Shown here one piece after another: positions 51,322 to 60,993 of a stretch of 64,000 nucleotides of DNA. Every line of letters starts with the position of its first letter. Within the stretch, counting starts at the first letter, position 1. The DNA comes from WHSW01 sp963846165 (lineage in GTDB: Bacteria > Actinomycetota > Thermoleophilia > Solirubrobacterales > 70-9). The notes beneath the pieces were generated by a model that saw nothing but the letters and a program-made list of their open reading frames with translations, searched no databases and was not told the DNA's origin. The stretch is taken from the NCBI GenBank assembly GCA_963846165.1, contig CAWJUU010000007.1, positions 124,001-188,000 of the forward strand, written 5' to 3'. A program made the translations under genes and the position numbers.

Positions 51322-52500
51322 ATGGGTGCACCGAGGCATGCTGCGTGGTGGCGGGCGGGGTCGGCGCTCGCGGTGCTGCTCACCTGCGGAGCGCTCGCGG
51401 CCTGCGGCAGCGACCTCGGCAGCGAGGAGGAGGGCGACGAGGAGGTCCAGGTCGCCGACACCGAGCCGGTCTCCGGCGAGCCGCTGACGATCTCGAGCGC
51501 GGTGCTCTACATCGACAAGGCGGAGGGCGCTGTCGACGGGCCCGGCTCGACGCTGGCGAACTTCACCGAGGAGACCGGGATCGAGGTCGAGTACCTGGAG
51601 GAGATCAACTCGAACGAGTCGCACTTCGCGAAGCTTCGCCCCGAGCTCGAGAACGGCTCATCCGGCGGCCGCGACCTGATCGTCGCCACCGATTGGATGG
51701 CCCGCCGCTACTACGACCTCGGCTACCTGCAAGAGCTCGACAAGTCGGCGCTCCCGAACGTCGAGGCCAACCTGCTGCCCGAGCTCCAGAACCCCGAGTT
51801 CGATCCCGAGCGCAACTTCACCGTCCCTTACCAGAGCGGGATGACCGGGCTCATCGTGCGCTCCGACCTGGCCCCGGACATCACCTCGGTCAACGACATG
51901 TTCGACCCCAAGTACAAGGGTCAGGTCGCGATGCTGTCCGAGCTCCGCGACACGGTGCCGCTGGTGATGAAGGCCGACGGCATCGACCCGGCGGAGGCGA
52001 CCAAGGAGGACTGGCTGGCGGCGATCGACAAGATCGAGGCGGCGGTGGACTCGGGTCAGATACGCGACATCACCGGCAACGACTACGTCGACGACGTCCC
52101 CCGCGGCGACCTGGTCGCCGCCGTCGGCTGGTCGGGCGACGCCGTGCAGATGCAGCTCGACGAGCCGGCGATCGAGTTCCGGATCCCGGACGAGGGCTGC
52201 ATCCTCTGGTCCGACGACTGGGTGATCCCGGTCGGCGCGCCGAACCCCGGTGCCGCCTACGAGTTCCTCAACTTCATCTACGAACCCGCGAACGCGGCCC
52301 AGATCGCCGGCTACGTCAACTACACGACCCCGGTCGACGGTGCCCAGGCGGTGTTCGAGAAGCAGGGCTCCGAGCTGGCGAAGAACGATCTGATCTTCCC
52401 CACCGAGGGATTCACCGAGGGATGCTCGACCCAGCCGATACTCGAGGGCGAGGACGAGGACGAGATCGAGCAGGCGTGGGAGCAGGTGACCACGGGATAA
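51322..52500 (+). CDS. potD: Solute-binding lipoprotein (PotD family, set 3)
   Basis: ATG 51322 has an excellent ribosome-binding site (AGGAGG at 51312-51317), so it is preferred over ATG 51286. Lipoprotein signal: HAAWWRAGSALAVLLTCGALAACGSD, lipobox LAAC. Mature PotD-type protein (FTEETGIEVEYLEEINSNES, VPYQSGMTGLIVRSDLAP, RDITGNDYVDDVPRGDLV, VGWSGDAVQMQLDEP). It is a close paralogue of the copies at 32.1 and 62.2 kb. The fused permease gene follows after 19 bases; no ATPase gene is in this operon. Confidence 0.93.
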   Translation: MGAPRHAAWWRAGSALAVLLTCGALAACGSDLGSEEEGDEEVQVADTEPVSGEPLTISSAVLYIDKAEGAVDGPGSTLANFTEETGIEVEYLEEINSNESHFAKLRPELENGSSGGRDLIVATDWMARRYYDLGYLQELDKSALPNVEANLLPELQNPEFDPERNFTVPYQSGMTGLIVRSDLAPDITSVNDMFDPKYKGQVAMLSELRDTVPLVMKADGIDPAEATKEDWLAAIDKIEAAVDSGQIRDITGNDYVDDVPRGDLVAAVGWSGDAVQMQLDEPAIEFRIPDEGCILWSDDWVIPVGAPNPGAAYEFLNFIYEPANAAQIAGYVNYTTPVDGAQAVFEKQGSELAKNDLIFPTEGFTEGCSTQPILEGEDEDEIEQAWEQVTTG

Positions 52501-52519
52501 CCGGGCTCGCGGACCGGTC

Positions 52520-54251
52520 GTGAAAGCCCGGCTGCCCGCCGTCGTGCTGGCGGCGCCGGGCGCGCTCTGGCTCGTCGTCTTCTTCGTCGTGCCCATGTTC
52601 TTCATGGGCGTCGTCTCGCTCGAGAGCGGCTCGATCGAGGACGGCTTCGTCTTCAACTGGGCGTTCAGCAACTTCCCCGACGCGATCTCGACCTACCGAG
52701 AGCAGTTCGGGCGCTCGTTCGCCTACGGCGCCGTCGCCACCGTCCTCGCGCTGGCGATCGCCTACCCGCTTGCCTACGCGATCGCCTTCCGGGTCGGGCG
52801 CTGGAAGCGGCTGCTGCTGTTCGCGGTGATCGCGCCCTTCTTCACCACCTACCTGATCCGGACGCTCGCCTGGCAGACGATCCTCTCCGATCAGAGCCCG
52901 CCGGTCGAGGCGCTTCGCAGCCTCGGCCTGCTGGGCGACAACGGACGCCTCCTGGACACCAACTGGTCGGTGATCGCCGGGCTCACCTACAACTTCCTCC
53001 CGTTCATGGTGCTGCCGATCTACGCCAGCCTCGAGCGGCTGGACGGGCGCCTGGTCGAGGCGGCGCAGGACCTGTACTCGTCCTCGCGGTCCGCATTCCT
53101 CCGGGTGACGCTGCCGCTCTCGGCACCCGGGATCGTCGCCGGCGTGCTGCTGACATTCATCCCCGCGGTCGGCGACTACGTCAACGCCTACTTCCTCGGC
53201 GGACCGAACCAGGCGATGATCGGCAACGTGATCCAGGGGCAGTTCCTGTCCCTGGCCGACTACCCGACCGCGGCCGCGCTCTCGTTCATCCTCATGGCGT
53301 TGATCCTTGCGGTGGTGCTCGTCTACCTGCGGGCTGCCGGCAGCGCCGCGATGAGCGGCGACGAGGAGGACGGCGCAGGCGCGGGCGGGCACACCGCCCA
53401 GCCGATCCCCCGTCCGCCGCCCGCCCCGACCTGGACCGGGCGACTGCGCCAGCGCGGGCCGACGATCTACGCCGGGCTGGCGACCGCCTACATGCTGATC
53501 CCGATCGCTGTCATCGCCCTGTTCTCTTTCAACGACCCGGTCGGCAACTTCAACATCGAGTGGCAGGGGTTCACGCTCGAGCACTGGCGCAGCCCGTTCT
53601 CCGACGACAACCTCACCGAGGCGCTGTTCACCAGCCTCGAGCTGGCAGCGCTGACCGCCCTCGTCGCGACCGCGATCGGCACCCTGCTCGCGCTCGCGCT
53701 CGTTCGCCACCGGTTCCGCGGCCGCCGGGCGGCGAACGTGCTCGATCCTGATCCCGATCGCGACCCCGGAGGTGGTGATCGGCGCGGCCCTGCTGTCGAT
53801 GTTCGTCTACATCGACCTCGCGCGCGGCTTCCCGACCCTGCTTGTCGCCCACGTGATGTTCTCGATCAGCTTCGTCGTCGTCGTCGTCCGATCGCGTCTG
53901 ATCGGCCTCGACCCGAGCATCGAGGATGCGGCGGCGGACCTCGGCGCCGGGCCGGTGGCGCGCTTTCGCACGATCACCCTGCCGCTGCTGTGGCCCGGAG
54001 TCGCGGCGGCCGCCGCGCTCGCCTTCGCGCTCTCGATCGACGACTTCGTGATCTCGAACTTCAACTCGGGGACCACGGTGACCTTCCCGCTGTTCATCTT
54101 CGGCGCCTCCCAGCGCGGGATCCCGGCGGACGTCAACGTGCTCGCGACGATGCTGTTCCTGCTCACGACCGCCGCCGTCGCGCTGACGATCTGGCAGCAG
54201 CGTCGCGCCGAGCGGCAGGCTGGCCGCGCAGTCGTGACCGGGCTCGACTGA
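52520..54251 (+). CDS. Fused PotB-PotC ABC permease, frameshifted as read
   Basis: One frame starting at GTG 52520 codes a complete PotB-like permease (VVFFVVPMFFMGVVSLESG, TYLIRTLAWQTILSDQSPPVE, EAAQDLYSSSRSAFLRVTLP). It continues without a stop through a Gly/Pro-rich linker of about 45 residues (about 53345-53455) into a PotC-like permease (GLATAYMLIPIAVIALFSFN, EDAAADLGAGPVARFRTITLP, SIDDFVISNFNSG). Six plus six helices with a cytoplasmic linker make topological sense. Near 53.74 kb one extra base (GTGCTCGATC instead of GTGCTGATC) shifts the frame; the rest runs on to TGA 54249-54251. No ATPase gene follows, so it must share one of the three PotA proteins. Confidence 0.85.
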
Positions 54252-54276
54252 GCACGGCGGATATCGTCCGCGCCGC

Positions 54277-55078
54277 GTGGGGTTCGACGACGACACAGCG
54301 CTGCGGCCCGCGGGCGAGGAGGTCTGGGAGGGCGAGATCGTCGCCGGCTGGGAGACGCCGCGGGGGCCGCTGGGCGGCTACGTGATGGCGATCGTCCTGC
54401 GCGCGCTCGAGCTCGCGGTCGGCGATCCCGAGCGCAGCGCGCGCTCGGCGACCATGCACTTCCTGCGAGTGCCGGAGACCGGGCCGGTGACCGTGCGTGC
54501 GCAGGTCGAGCGCCAGGGTCGCTCGCTGACCTCGGTCAGCGGCCGGCTCGAGCAGGACGGCAAGCTGCTCGGGCTCGCGATTGGCGCCTGGTCGAAGCCG
54601 TTTCCGGGTCCGACGCTCAGCGAGGCGCCGATGCCCGCGGTTGAACCCGCCGAGCCGCGCGGGCCGGTCTCCGAGAGGTTCCCGCGCGACAACCGGCCCG
54701 CGTTCATGGGGCGGCTTTCGATGCAGCACCGGTTCGGCGATCCGCCGTTCAGCGGCTCCGACCACGGCTGAGGTCGGGGGCTGGATCGGCCTGCTCGAGG
54801 AGCGCCCCCTCGACGCGCTCGCGATCGCGGTCTGCGCCGACGCCTGGTACCCCGCGCCCTGGCCCCGCCTGCGCGAGCTCGCCCCGGCGCCGACGATCGA
54901 CCTCACGGTCCACTTCCGCTGCGCGCTCCCGCTCGACGACTCGCTGCTTCTCGGCCGCTACCGCAACAGCCTCGTCCGCGACGGCTTCTTCGACGAGGAC
55001 GGCGAGCTCTGGGCCCCCGACGGCACCCTCGTCGCCCAGTCCAGGCAACTCGGACTGCTGATCGGTGGAACGGGATAG
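54277..55078 (+). CDS. Acyl-CoA thioesterase-like protein, frameshifted as read
   Basis: The first part matches the double-hotdog thioesterase family (GWETPRGPLGGYVMAIVLRALELA, TMHFLRVPETGPVTVRAQVERQGRS, QDGKLLGLAIGAWSKPF). At about 54.76 kb a premature TGA follows GSDHG. Removing one G (GACCACGGCTGAG to GACCACGCTGAG) continues as AEVGGWIGLLEERPLDALA and ends normally with DGTLVAQSRQLGLLIGG at 55078. The complete protein would be about 266 residues, the family length. It hydrolyses acyl-CoA thioesters by family. GTG 54277 lies 25 bases after the permease stop. Its relation to amine use is unclear. Confidence 0.8.
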
Positions 55079-55103
55079 ACGTCTACGGCCGCCGCCTCTG
55101 TGG

Positions 55104-56549
55104 TTACTCCTCTTCCAGGTTGACCATCACGTGCTTGACGACGGTGTAGTCCTCAACCGAGTACGCCGACATGTCCTTGCCGTAGCCCGACTGCTTGAAG
55201 CCGCCGTGGGGCATCTCGGCCGCCATCGTGATGTGGTTGTTGATCCACACCGCCCCGAAGCGGATCGCCTTGGCGACGCGCATCGCACGGGCGATGTCGC
55301 GGGTCCAGACCGAGGCGGCGAGGCCGTAACGGGTGCCGTTCGCCCACTCGATCGCCTTCGCTTCGTCGTCGAACCGCTGCACGGTCATCACCGGTCCGAA
55401 GATCTCGTTCTGGATCATCTCGTCGTCCTGCTGGAGGTCGGCGACCACCGTCGGCTCGAAGTAGAAGCCGGGCCGGTCGGCCGGATGCCCACCTGTGACC
55501 ACCTGCGCGTGCTCGGGCTTGTTCTCGATGAACCCGTTGACGCGGTCACGCTGGCGCTCTGAGATCACCGGCCCGAGCATCGTCTCGGGATCGTCGAGAT
55601 CGCCGATCTTGTAGCCCTGGGCCTCCTCGGAAAGCCCGTTGACGACATCGTCGTAGACGTCGCCGGCAGCGAGAATTCTGGTCGCCGCGGTGCAGTCCTG
55701 GCCGGCGTTGAAGAGCGCCGTCGCGGTGATGAACTCCCTCGCCAGCTCGAGGTCGGCGTCGTCGAAGATGACCACCGGGGCCTTGCCGCCGAGCTCCAGG
55801 TGAACGCGCTTGAGCGTGTCCGCCGCGTGCTTCGCGATCCACTTGCCGGTCTCGGGCGATCCGGTGAGCGAGACCATGTCGACGTCCGGGTGGGTGACCA
55901 AAGCGGCACCGGCCGGGTCCCCGTGGCCGCCGATCACGTTGAAGACCCCCGGGGGCAGGATCTCCGCCGCGATCTCGGCCAGCTTGAACGTCGACAGCGG
56001 CGTGTTCTCGGCCGGCTTCAGCACGCTGGTCGCACCGGCCGCGAACGCCGGGCCGATCTTCCAGATCGCCATCATCAGCGGGTAGTTCCAGGGCGTGATC
56101 TGACCGGCAACCCCGACCGCCTCGCGACGGATGATCGAGGTGAAGCCCTCGACGTACTCGTTCGCCGGCTTGCCCTCCATGTTGCGGGCGGCGCCGGCGA
56201 AGAAGCGCAGGCAGTCGGCGCACATCTCGAGCTCTTCGTCGACGAACGCCTGCCGCGGCTTGCCGGCGTCGGCGGACTCGATGTCGGCGAACTCGTCGCC
56301 GTTCTCGATGATCGCGTCGGCGAGTGCCAGCAGCGCCTCCGAGCGGGAGCGCGGGGTGCTCCAACCCCACTTCTCGAATGCCTTGCGCGCGGCGGCGACG
56401 GCGCGGTCGACGTCCTCGGCCGAGGACACCGGAGCCTGAGCGATCACGTCGCCGGTCGACGGGTTGATCACGTCCTCGAACCCGCCGCTGGGCTCGACGT
56501 GCTCTCCGTCGATGAAGTTCTGGATCTCTGTTCCGGTTACGGTCGCCAT
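55104..56549 (-). CDS. Aldehyde dehydrogenase, 4-aminobutanal (gamma-aminobutyraldehyde) type
   Basis: NAD(P)-dependent aldehyde dehydrogenase of 481 residues. General base Glu252 (HLELGGKAPVVIFDDAD) and nucleophile Cys286 (ALFNAGQDCTAATRI) are present. The GQDC form with TAA after it is characteristic of gamma-aminobutyraldehyde dehydrogenases such as E. coli PatD, which oxidise 4-aminobutanal from putrescine to GABA. WNYPLMMAIWKIGPAFAAG (oxyanion/NAD region) is intact. ATG 56549 has GGAG upstream. It is the last gene of an aminotransferase-PucR-alanine dehydrogenase-aldehyde dehydrogenase operon. Confidence 0.92.
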   Translation of the reverse strand: MATVTGTEIQNFIDGEHVEPSGGFEDVINPSTGDVIAQAPVSSAEDVDRAVAAARKAFEKWGWSTPRSRSEALLALADAIIENGDEFADIESADAGKPRQAFVDEELEMCADCLRFFAGAARNMEGKPANEYVEGFTSIIRREAVGVAGQITPWNYPLMMAIWKIGPAFAAGATSVLKPAENTPLSTFKLAEIAAEILPPGVFNVIGGHGDPAGAALVTHPDVDMVSLTGSPETGKWIAKHAADTLKRVHLELGGKAPVVIFDDADLELAREFITATALFNAGQDCTAATRILAAGDVYDDVVNGLSEEAQGYKIGDLDDPETMLGPVISERQRDRVNGFIENKPEHAQVVTGGHPADRPGFYFEPTVVADLQQDDEMIQNEIFGPVMTVQRFDDEAKAIEWANGTRYGLAASVWTRDIARAMRVAKAIRFGAVWINNHITMAAEMPHGGFKQSGYGKDMSAYSVEDYTVVKHVMVNLEEE

Positions 56550-56597
56550 CTCTCCTCCTGTTGTTCTCGTCTTTGGTCCGCGCAGTATCTGCGCTCG

Positions 56598-57782
56598 TCA
56601 GTGGGCACCGGGGATCGCGCGCGCCGCGGTCGCGCCGGCGCCGTCGGAATCGGTGTGCTCGCCGCCGATCTCGAGCACGTTCTCGGGTGGCACGTACTCG
56701 ACCCCGACCCCCTCGGCGACCGCAGCATGGGTGACCTTGCCGGCGGCGACGTTGATCCCCAGCTTCAGGCCGGGGTCGCGACGCGAGGCATCGGCGACCC
56801 CGTGGTCGGCGAGCGCCAGGACGTAGGGCAGGGTCGCGTTGGTGAGCGCGTAGGTCGAGGTGATCGGCACCGCCCCGGGCATGTTGGTGACGCAGTAGTG
56901 GATGATCCCGTCGACCTCGTAGGTGGGGTCGCCGTGGGTGGTCGGCTTCGAGGTCTCGAAGCAGCCGCCCTGGTCGATCGCGACGTCGACGAGCACCGCG
57001 TGGCGCTTCATCAGCCCGAGCTGCTTGCGGGTGATCACGTGCGGCGCGCGGGCGCCGTGGACGAGCACGCCGCCGATCACCAGGTCCATGTCGGGGAGGC
57101 GCTCCTCGACCGAGAGCGTCGAGCTGAACACGGTCGAGGCACGGCCGCCGAAGGCGACGTCGAGCTCGCGCAGCTTGTCGATCGAGACGTCGTAGACGAA
57201 CACGTCGGCCTCCATCCCGATCGCGATGAAGGCCGCGTTCATGCCCACGGCCCCGCCGCCTATGATCATCACGTTCGCCGGCGCGACGCCGGGAACCCCG
57301 CCGAGCAGGATCCCGCGCCCGCCGAGGGGCTTCTCGAGCATGAAGGCACCGGCCTGGGTCGCGATCTTGCCCGCGATCTCCGACATCGGCGCCAGCAACG
57401 GCAGGCGACCGTGGCGATCCTCGACCGTTTCGTAGGCGACGCAGGTCGCACCGGAGTCGCACAGGCCCTTGGTCAGCCCCGGCGCCGGCGCGAGGTGCAG
57501 GTAGGTGAACAGGGTCTGGCCGCTGCGAAGCAGCGAGACCTCGGGGGCCTGTGGCTCCTTGACCTTGAGCACCATCTCGGCCTCGCCGAAGACGGCCTCG
57601 GCGTCGGCGACGATCCGCCCGCCCTGAGCCTCGAAGTCGCCGTCGGAGATCGCGCTGCCCTCTCCCGCCCCCCTTTGGATCAGCACGTCGTGACCATGCT
57701 CGGCGAGCTCGCGCACGCCGATCGGCGTGAGCGCGACCCGGTACTCGTCCGGCTTGATCTCGGTCGGAACTCCAACCTTCAC
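56598..57782 (-). CDS. ald: Alanine dehydrogenase
   Basis: GTG 57782 gives the usual N-terminus MKVGVPTEIKPDEYRVALTP, with AAGGAGAG at the right distance. The substrate-binding Arg (EYRVALTP), Lys (MVLKVKEPQ), catalytic His (TYLHLAPAP) and Asp (VDVAIDQGGCFE) and the NAD motif VMIIGGGAVGMNAAFIAIGMEADV are all present. It catalyses L-alanine + NAD+ + water to pyruvate + ammonium + NADH. Within an operon with a putrescine-pyruvate-type aminotransferase it would recycle the alanine formed. The length of 394 residues includes a slightly long C-terminus (EHTDSDGAGATAARAIPGAH). Confidence 0.95.
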   Translation of the reverse strand: MKVGVPTEIKPDEYRVALTPIGVRELAEHGHDVLIQRGAGEGSAISDGDFEAQGGRIVADAEAVFGEAEMVLKVKEPQAPEVSLLRSGQTLFTYLHLAPAPGLTKGLCDSGATCVAYETVEDRHGRLPLLAPMSEIAGKIATQAGAFMLEKPLGGRGILLGGVPGVAPANVMIIGGGAVGMNAAFIAIGMEADVFVYDVSIDKLRELDVAFGGRASTVFSSTLSVEERLPDMDLVIGGVLVHGARAPHVITRKQLGLMKRHAVLVDVAIDQGGCFETSKPTTHGDPTYEVDGIIHYCVTNMPGAVPITSTYALTNATLPYVLALADHGVADASRRDPGLKLGINVAAGKVTHAAVAEGVGVEYVPPENVLEIGGEHTDSDGAGATAARAIPGAH

Positions 57783-57833
57783 AGCGCTCTCCTTATCGCC
57801 CGCGTGTGCCGCGGCCGCCACGGCCTCTGTTCT

Positions 57834-59402
57834 TCATCGCACAAGCTCCCTTGCTCGAAGTGCCAGCCAAAGCTCGATCCTGTCGGTCGCCCGGCTCATG
57901 TCGCGGCCGGTGAGCTCCTCGATCTTGCGGATCCGGTAGCGGAGCGTGTGGCGGTGACAGTAGAGCTGGCGAGCGGCGCGCTCCCAGTTGCCGTTGTTCT
58001 CGATGAACGCCTCGAGCGAGCGCAGCAGCTCGCCCCCGTACTCGCCCTCTGTGCGCTCGATCGGGTCGAGCAGGCCGTCGCTGTAGAGGCGCAGGGCGTC
58101 GTCGTCTTGGAGCGCGAGCAGCAGGGTGAAGGCGCCGAGGTCGCGATGCGAGGCGACGTCGTGCTCTTCGCCCTCGACGAGCGAGGTCGCCTCGAGCGCG
58201 CAGCGCGCCTCGTGGAAGGCGCGACGCAGCGAGCCGACCCCGGCCGGGCGGCTGGCGGCGGCGCGGACCCCGTTGCGGTCGCCGCCGCCGTTGAGCGCCT
58301 CGCGCGCACGTCGCGCGGTGCCGACCGGGTCCGCGGTGCCGGTGTCGACGACCGCGCACAGCAGCGGTCGCCCGGCGACGGCGCTGGTCGCGACCAGGGC
58401 CGGGACGCCGGCGTCGGCGAGCGCGGATTCGAGCGCGCCTTCGGCCGCGGGCGGGTCGTCGAGCTCGAACACGAGCACTGCCGCCTCGCCGCCGATCCCG
58501 AACGGCCGCAGGCGGCCGCGCAGCTCCTCGGCCTCGAGCCGCTCGCCGAGCGCGTCGGCGAGCAGGTCGCCGGCGAGGCGGCGCTCGGTCTCGCGCACGA
58601 CTCGCTCGCGCATCAGCTCGAGCCCGACGACCATCGCAGCCTGGCGGGCGATCAGCCGCTCGAAGTCTCCGAGCGGCGGGTGGTCGCTGATCACGGTCAG
58701 CCAGGCAACCGGGGCCGCACCGGGACGGCCGGGAACGGGCACGCTGAGCGCGCGCTCGGACAGCGACTCGTTGCCGGGCGCAAACGGGGCCGGGGCGCCG
58801 TTGCGGGAGTGCTCGACGATCTCCTCGGCAAGCGCCGCACTCTCTGCCTCGTCGTCACCGCCGGCCCGAGGATGGCGGGAAAGCTCGCGTCCGGTCGCAT
58901 CCTGGACCACCGATGTGCCCGCAATCGCGCTTGCGGTCGAGGCGACAATCTCGTCCAGGCCCCCACCCTCGATCACCAGGCGCTCGAGCCGCTCGTGGAC
59001 CTGGGCGCCGCGCTCGAGCACGTCGAACTGCTCGTTGACGAGTCGGGCGGCGGCGCGCTCGGTGATTGCGATGAACGGCATCTCGTAGGGGACCTCGAAC
59101 AGGGGCAGCTCGTGCTCGCGAGCCGCCTCGAGGATCGCCTTCGGAATCCGCTTGTGGTCGAAGCCGACGCCGAAGCCGATCCCGGCGAGGCCCTCGCCGG
59201 AGAGCAGCTCGACATAGCGGCGCTGCTTCGCCGGGGTGCCGAGCTGTAAGCCGGTGGTCATCAGCAGCTCTCCGCCCGAGAGCCACGGCGTCGGGTCCTC
59301 ATGCTCGGAAACATGCACCCAGCGCACCGCGTTGCCCGCGCCACCCTCGCCGGCGGCGAGCTCGAGCCCGCAATCCTCGACCAGGCGGCCTACCGTGAGC
59401 AC
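57834..59402 (-). CDS. PucR-family transcriptional regulator
   Basis: N-terminal PucR domain (LTVGRLVEDCGLELAAGEGG, WVHVSEHEDPTPWLSGGELLMTTG), a middle GGDEF-like/effector region and a C-terminal winged helix (NNGNWERAARQLYCHRHTLRYRIRKIEELTGRDM). 522 residues, as usual. GTG 59402 lies 4 bases after the aminotransferase stop, so they are probably co-translated. PucR regulators often activate purine or amine catabolism genes in response to the substrate. Its probable target is the aminotransferase/potA divergent region (60845-60922), which carries two inverted repeats. Confidence 0.93.
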   Translation of the reverse strand: MLTVGRLVEDCGLELAAGEGGAGNAVRWVHVSEHEDPTPWLSGGELLMTTGLQLGTPAKQRRYVELLSGEGLAGIGFGVGFDHKRIPKAILEAAREHELPLFEVPYEMPFIAITERAAARLVNEQFDVLERGAQVHERLERLVIEGGGLDEIVASTASAIAGTSVVQDATGRELSRHPRAGGDDEAESAALAEEIVEHSRNGAPAPFAPGNESLSERALSVPVPGRPGAAPVAWLTVISDHPPLGDFERLIARQAAMVVGLELMRERVVRETERRLAGDLLADALGERLEAEELRGRLRPFGIGGEAAVLVFELDDPPAAEGALESALADAGVPALVATSAVAGRPLLCAVVDTGTADPVGTARRAREALNGGGDRNGVRAAASRPAGVGSLRRAFHEARCALEATSLVEGEEHDVASHRDLGAFTLLLALQDDDALRLYSDGLLDPIERTEGEYGGELLRSLEAFIENNGNWERAARQLYCHRHTLRYRIRKIEELTGRDMSRATDRIELWLALRARELVR

Positions 59403-59406
59403 TGCA

Positions 59407-60795
59407 TCAACTCCGCCGTTGCACCTGCTCCCAGGCCTCGGTCAGGACCGGCCGCAGCACGTCGTGGATCTCCTCGAACTGCTCGCTGTCGCAGGTCAGC
59501 GTCGGCGCGAGCTGGATCACGGGATCACCACGATCGTCTGTGCGGCAGATCAGGCCGCGGCGGTAGAGCTCGCCGGAGAGGTAGCCGCGCAGCAGCCACT
59601 CGGACTCCTCGTCGCTGAAGCCCGCCTTCTTCTCCTGGTCGCGGACGAGCTCGATCGCGTGGAAGAAACCGTCGCCGCGCACATCGCCGACGATCGGGAT
59701 GTCGCGCAGGCTCTCGAGCACCCCGGCAAACTCCTCCTGCTTTCGCAGCACGTGCCCGCAGAGGTCCTCGCGCTCGAAGATGTCGAGGTTGGCGAGCGCG
59801 ACCGCGGCGGCGACCGGGTGGCCGCCGAAGGTGAAGCCGTGGGTGAACGACTGCTTGCCGTGGGCAAAGGGCTCATAGACGCGATCGGAGGCGATCATCG
59901 CCCCCATCGGCGCGTAGGCCGAGGTCAGTCCCTTGGCCGTGGTGATGATGTCGGGCTGGTAGCCGTAGCGCTCGCAGCCGAAGTAGTGGCCGAGGCGGCC
60001 CCACGCGCAGATCACCTCGTCGGAGACCAGGAGCACGTCGTGGCGGTCGCAGATCTCGCGCACGCGCTGGAAGTAGCCGTCCTGGGGCGGGATGCATCCG
60101 CCGGCGTTCTGGAGCGGCTCGAGGATCACGGCGCCAACGGTCTCGGGGCCCTCGAAGAGGATCTTCTCCTCGATCTGGTCGGCGGCCCAGAGCGGGTCGC
60201 GGCCCTCGGGCCAGTGGTAGCTGTTGGTGTTCGGCGCCTTGATCCCGCCGGGCACCAGCGGCTCGAAGTCGGTGCGCAGCGCCGGGATCCCGGTGGCCTG
60301 GAGCGCCCCCAGGGTCGTCCCGTGGTAGGCGATCTCGCGGGTCAGGAACTTGATCTTGCGCGGGTTACCGGTGCGCTGGTGATACGCGCGCACGAGCTTG
60401 ATCGCGGACTCCACGGCCTCCGACCCGCCCGAGGTGAAGAAGACCCGGTTGAGGTCGCCGGGGGTGAGCGCCGCGATCCGCTCGGCAAGCTCGATCGCGC
60501 GCGGGTGCGCGTAGCTCCAGAGCACGAAGAAGTCGAGCTCGGTGACCTGGCGCGCCGCGGCCTCCCCGAGCTCCGTGCGGCCGTGGCCGGCGTTGACGCA
60601 AAAGAGGGCCGAGAGCCCGTCGAGGTAGCGCTTGCCGTGCTCGTCGTAGACGTAGGGGCCCTCACCGCGGGCAATGATCGGGACGTCGGCGTCCGCGTAG
60701 GCGCCCATGCGGCTGAAGTGCATCCACAGGTGCCGCTTCGCAAGCTCTTGCAGGTTGCCCGTCGTCGGCCGCGTCACCGTATCCGTGCTCGCCAT
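59407..60795 (-). CDS. Class III aminotransferase, putrescine-pyruvate type (SpuC-like)
   Basis: A 462-residue PLP enzyme: GGSEAVESAIKLVRAYH, then DRHDVLLVSDEVICAWGRLG (PLP aspartate, with the DEVIC motif of SpuC) and IITTAKGLTSAYAPMGAMI with the PLP lysine. GGHPVAAAVALANLDIFE closes the active site. ATG 60795 is preceded by GGAGAGAAG and removes a non-conserved leader. SpuC-like enzymes transaminate putrescine (or other diamines) to the aminoaldehyde with pyruvate as acceptor; the alanine dehydrogenase and aminobutanal dehydrogenase in the same operon support this. It is the first gene of the operon and is divergent from potA at 60994. Confidence 0.92.
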   Translation of the reverse strand: MASTDTVTRPTTGNLQELAKRHLWMHFSRMGAYADADVPIIARGEGPYVYDEHGKRYLDGLSALFCVNAGHGRTELGEAAARQVTELDFFVLWSYAHPRAIELAERIAALTPGDLNRVFFTSGGSEAVESAIKLVRAYHQRTGNPRKIKFLTREIAYHGTTLGALQATGIPALRTDFEPLVPGGIKAPNTNSYHWPEGRDPLWAADQIEEKILFEGPETVGAVILEPLQNAGGCIPPQDGYFQRVREICDRHDVLLVSDEVICAWGRLGHYFGCERYGYQPDIITTAKGLTSAYAPMGAMIASDRVYEPFAHGKQSFTHGFTFGGHPVAAAVALANLDIFEREDLCGHVLRKQEEFAGVLESLRDIPIVGDVRGDGFFHAIELVRDQEKKAGFSDEESEWLLRGYLSGELYRRGLICRTDDRGDPVIQLAPTLTCDSEQFEEIHDVLRPVLTEAWEQVQRRS

Positions 60796-60844
60796 CTTCT
60801 CTCCTTCTACGACTTCCGGTCCATCGTGTCTCGACGTTCCGTAT

Positions 60845-60922
60845 AACCGTATCTCCCGGCAGGGGCTATGGCAACCCCGGATACGGTTCAATTTCCGCTG
60901 GTCCCTCTATACAAACTGTATA
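60845..60922. promoter_or_regulatory. Candidate PucR operators between the aminotransferase and potA operons
   Basis: The 198 bases between the divergent genes hold two dyads. AACCGTATC (60845-60853) and GATACGGTT (60880-60888) are perfect inverted copies 26 bases apart. TATACA (60908-60913) and TGTATA (60917-60922) form a second dyad with a 3-base centre. TATAAC at 60919-60924 is a possible -10 for potA. This AT-rich patch is unlike the rest of the window. Confidence 0.55.
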
Positions 60923-60993
60923 ACGACCGTTGGACGTTTTGGGGTTTTCGCCACTTGCGCCAACGTGCGTCGCGCCGTTAGCCTGACCGGCCA

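Noticed and set aside
55800..59249. A 1,149-codon open frame on the plus strand
   Set aside because: It is antisense to the aldehyde dehydrogenase, alanine dehydrogenase and PucR genes and shows no domain pattern.
60851..60867. TTGCCA/TACGGT as the aminotransferase promoter
   Set aside because: Both boxes are weak and other alignments in the AT-rich patch are equally good, so no specific promoter is claimed.
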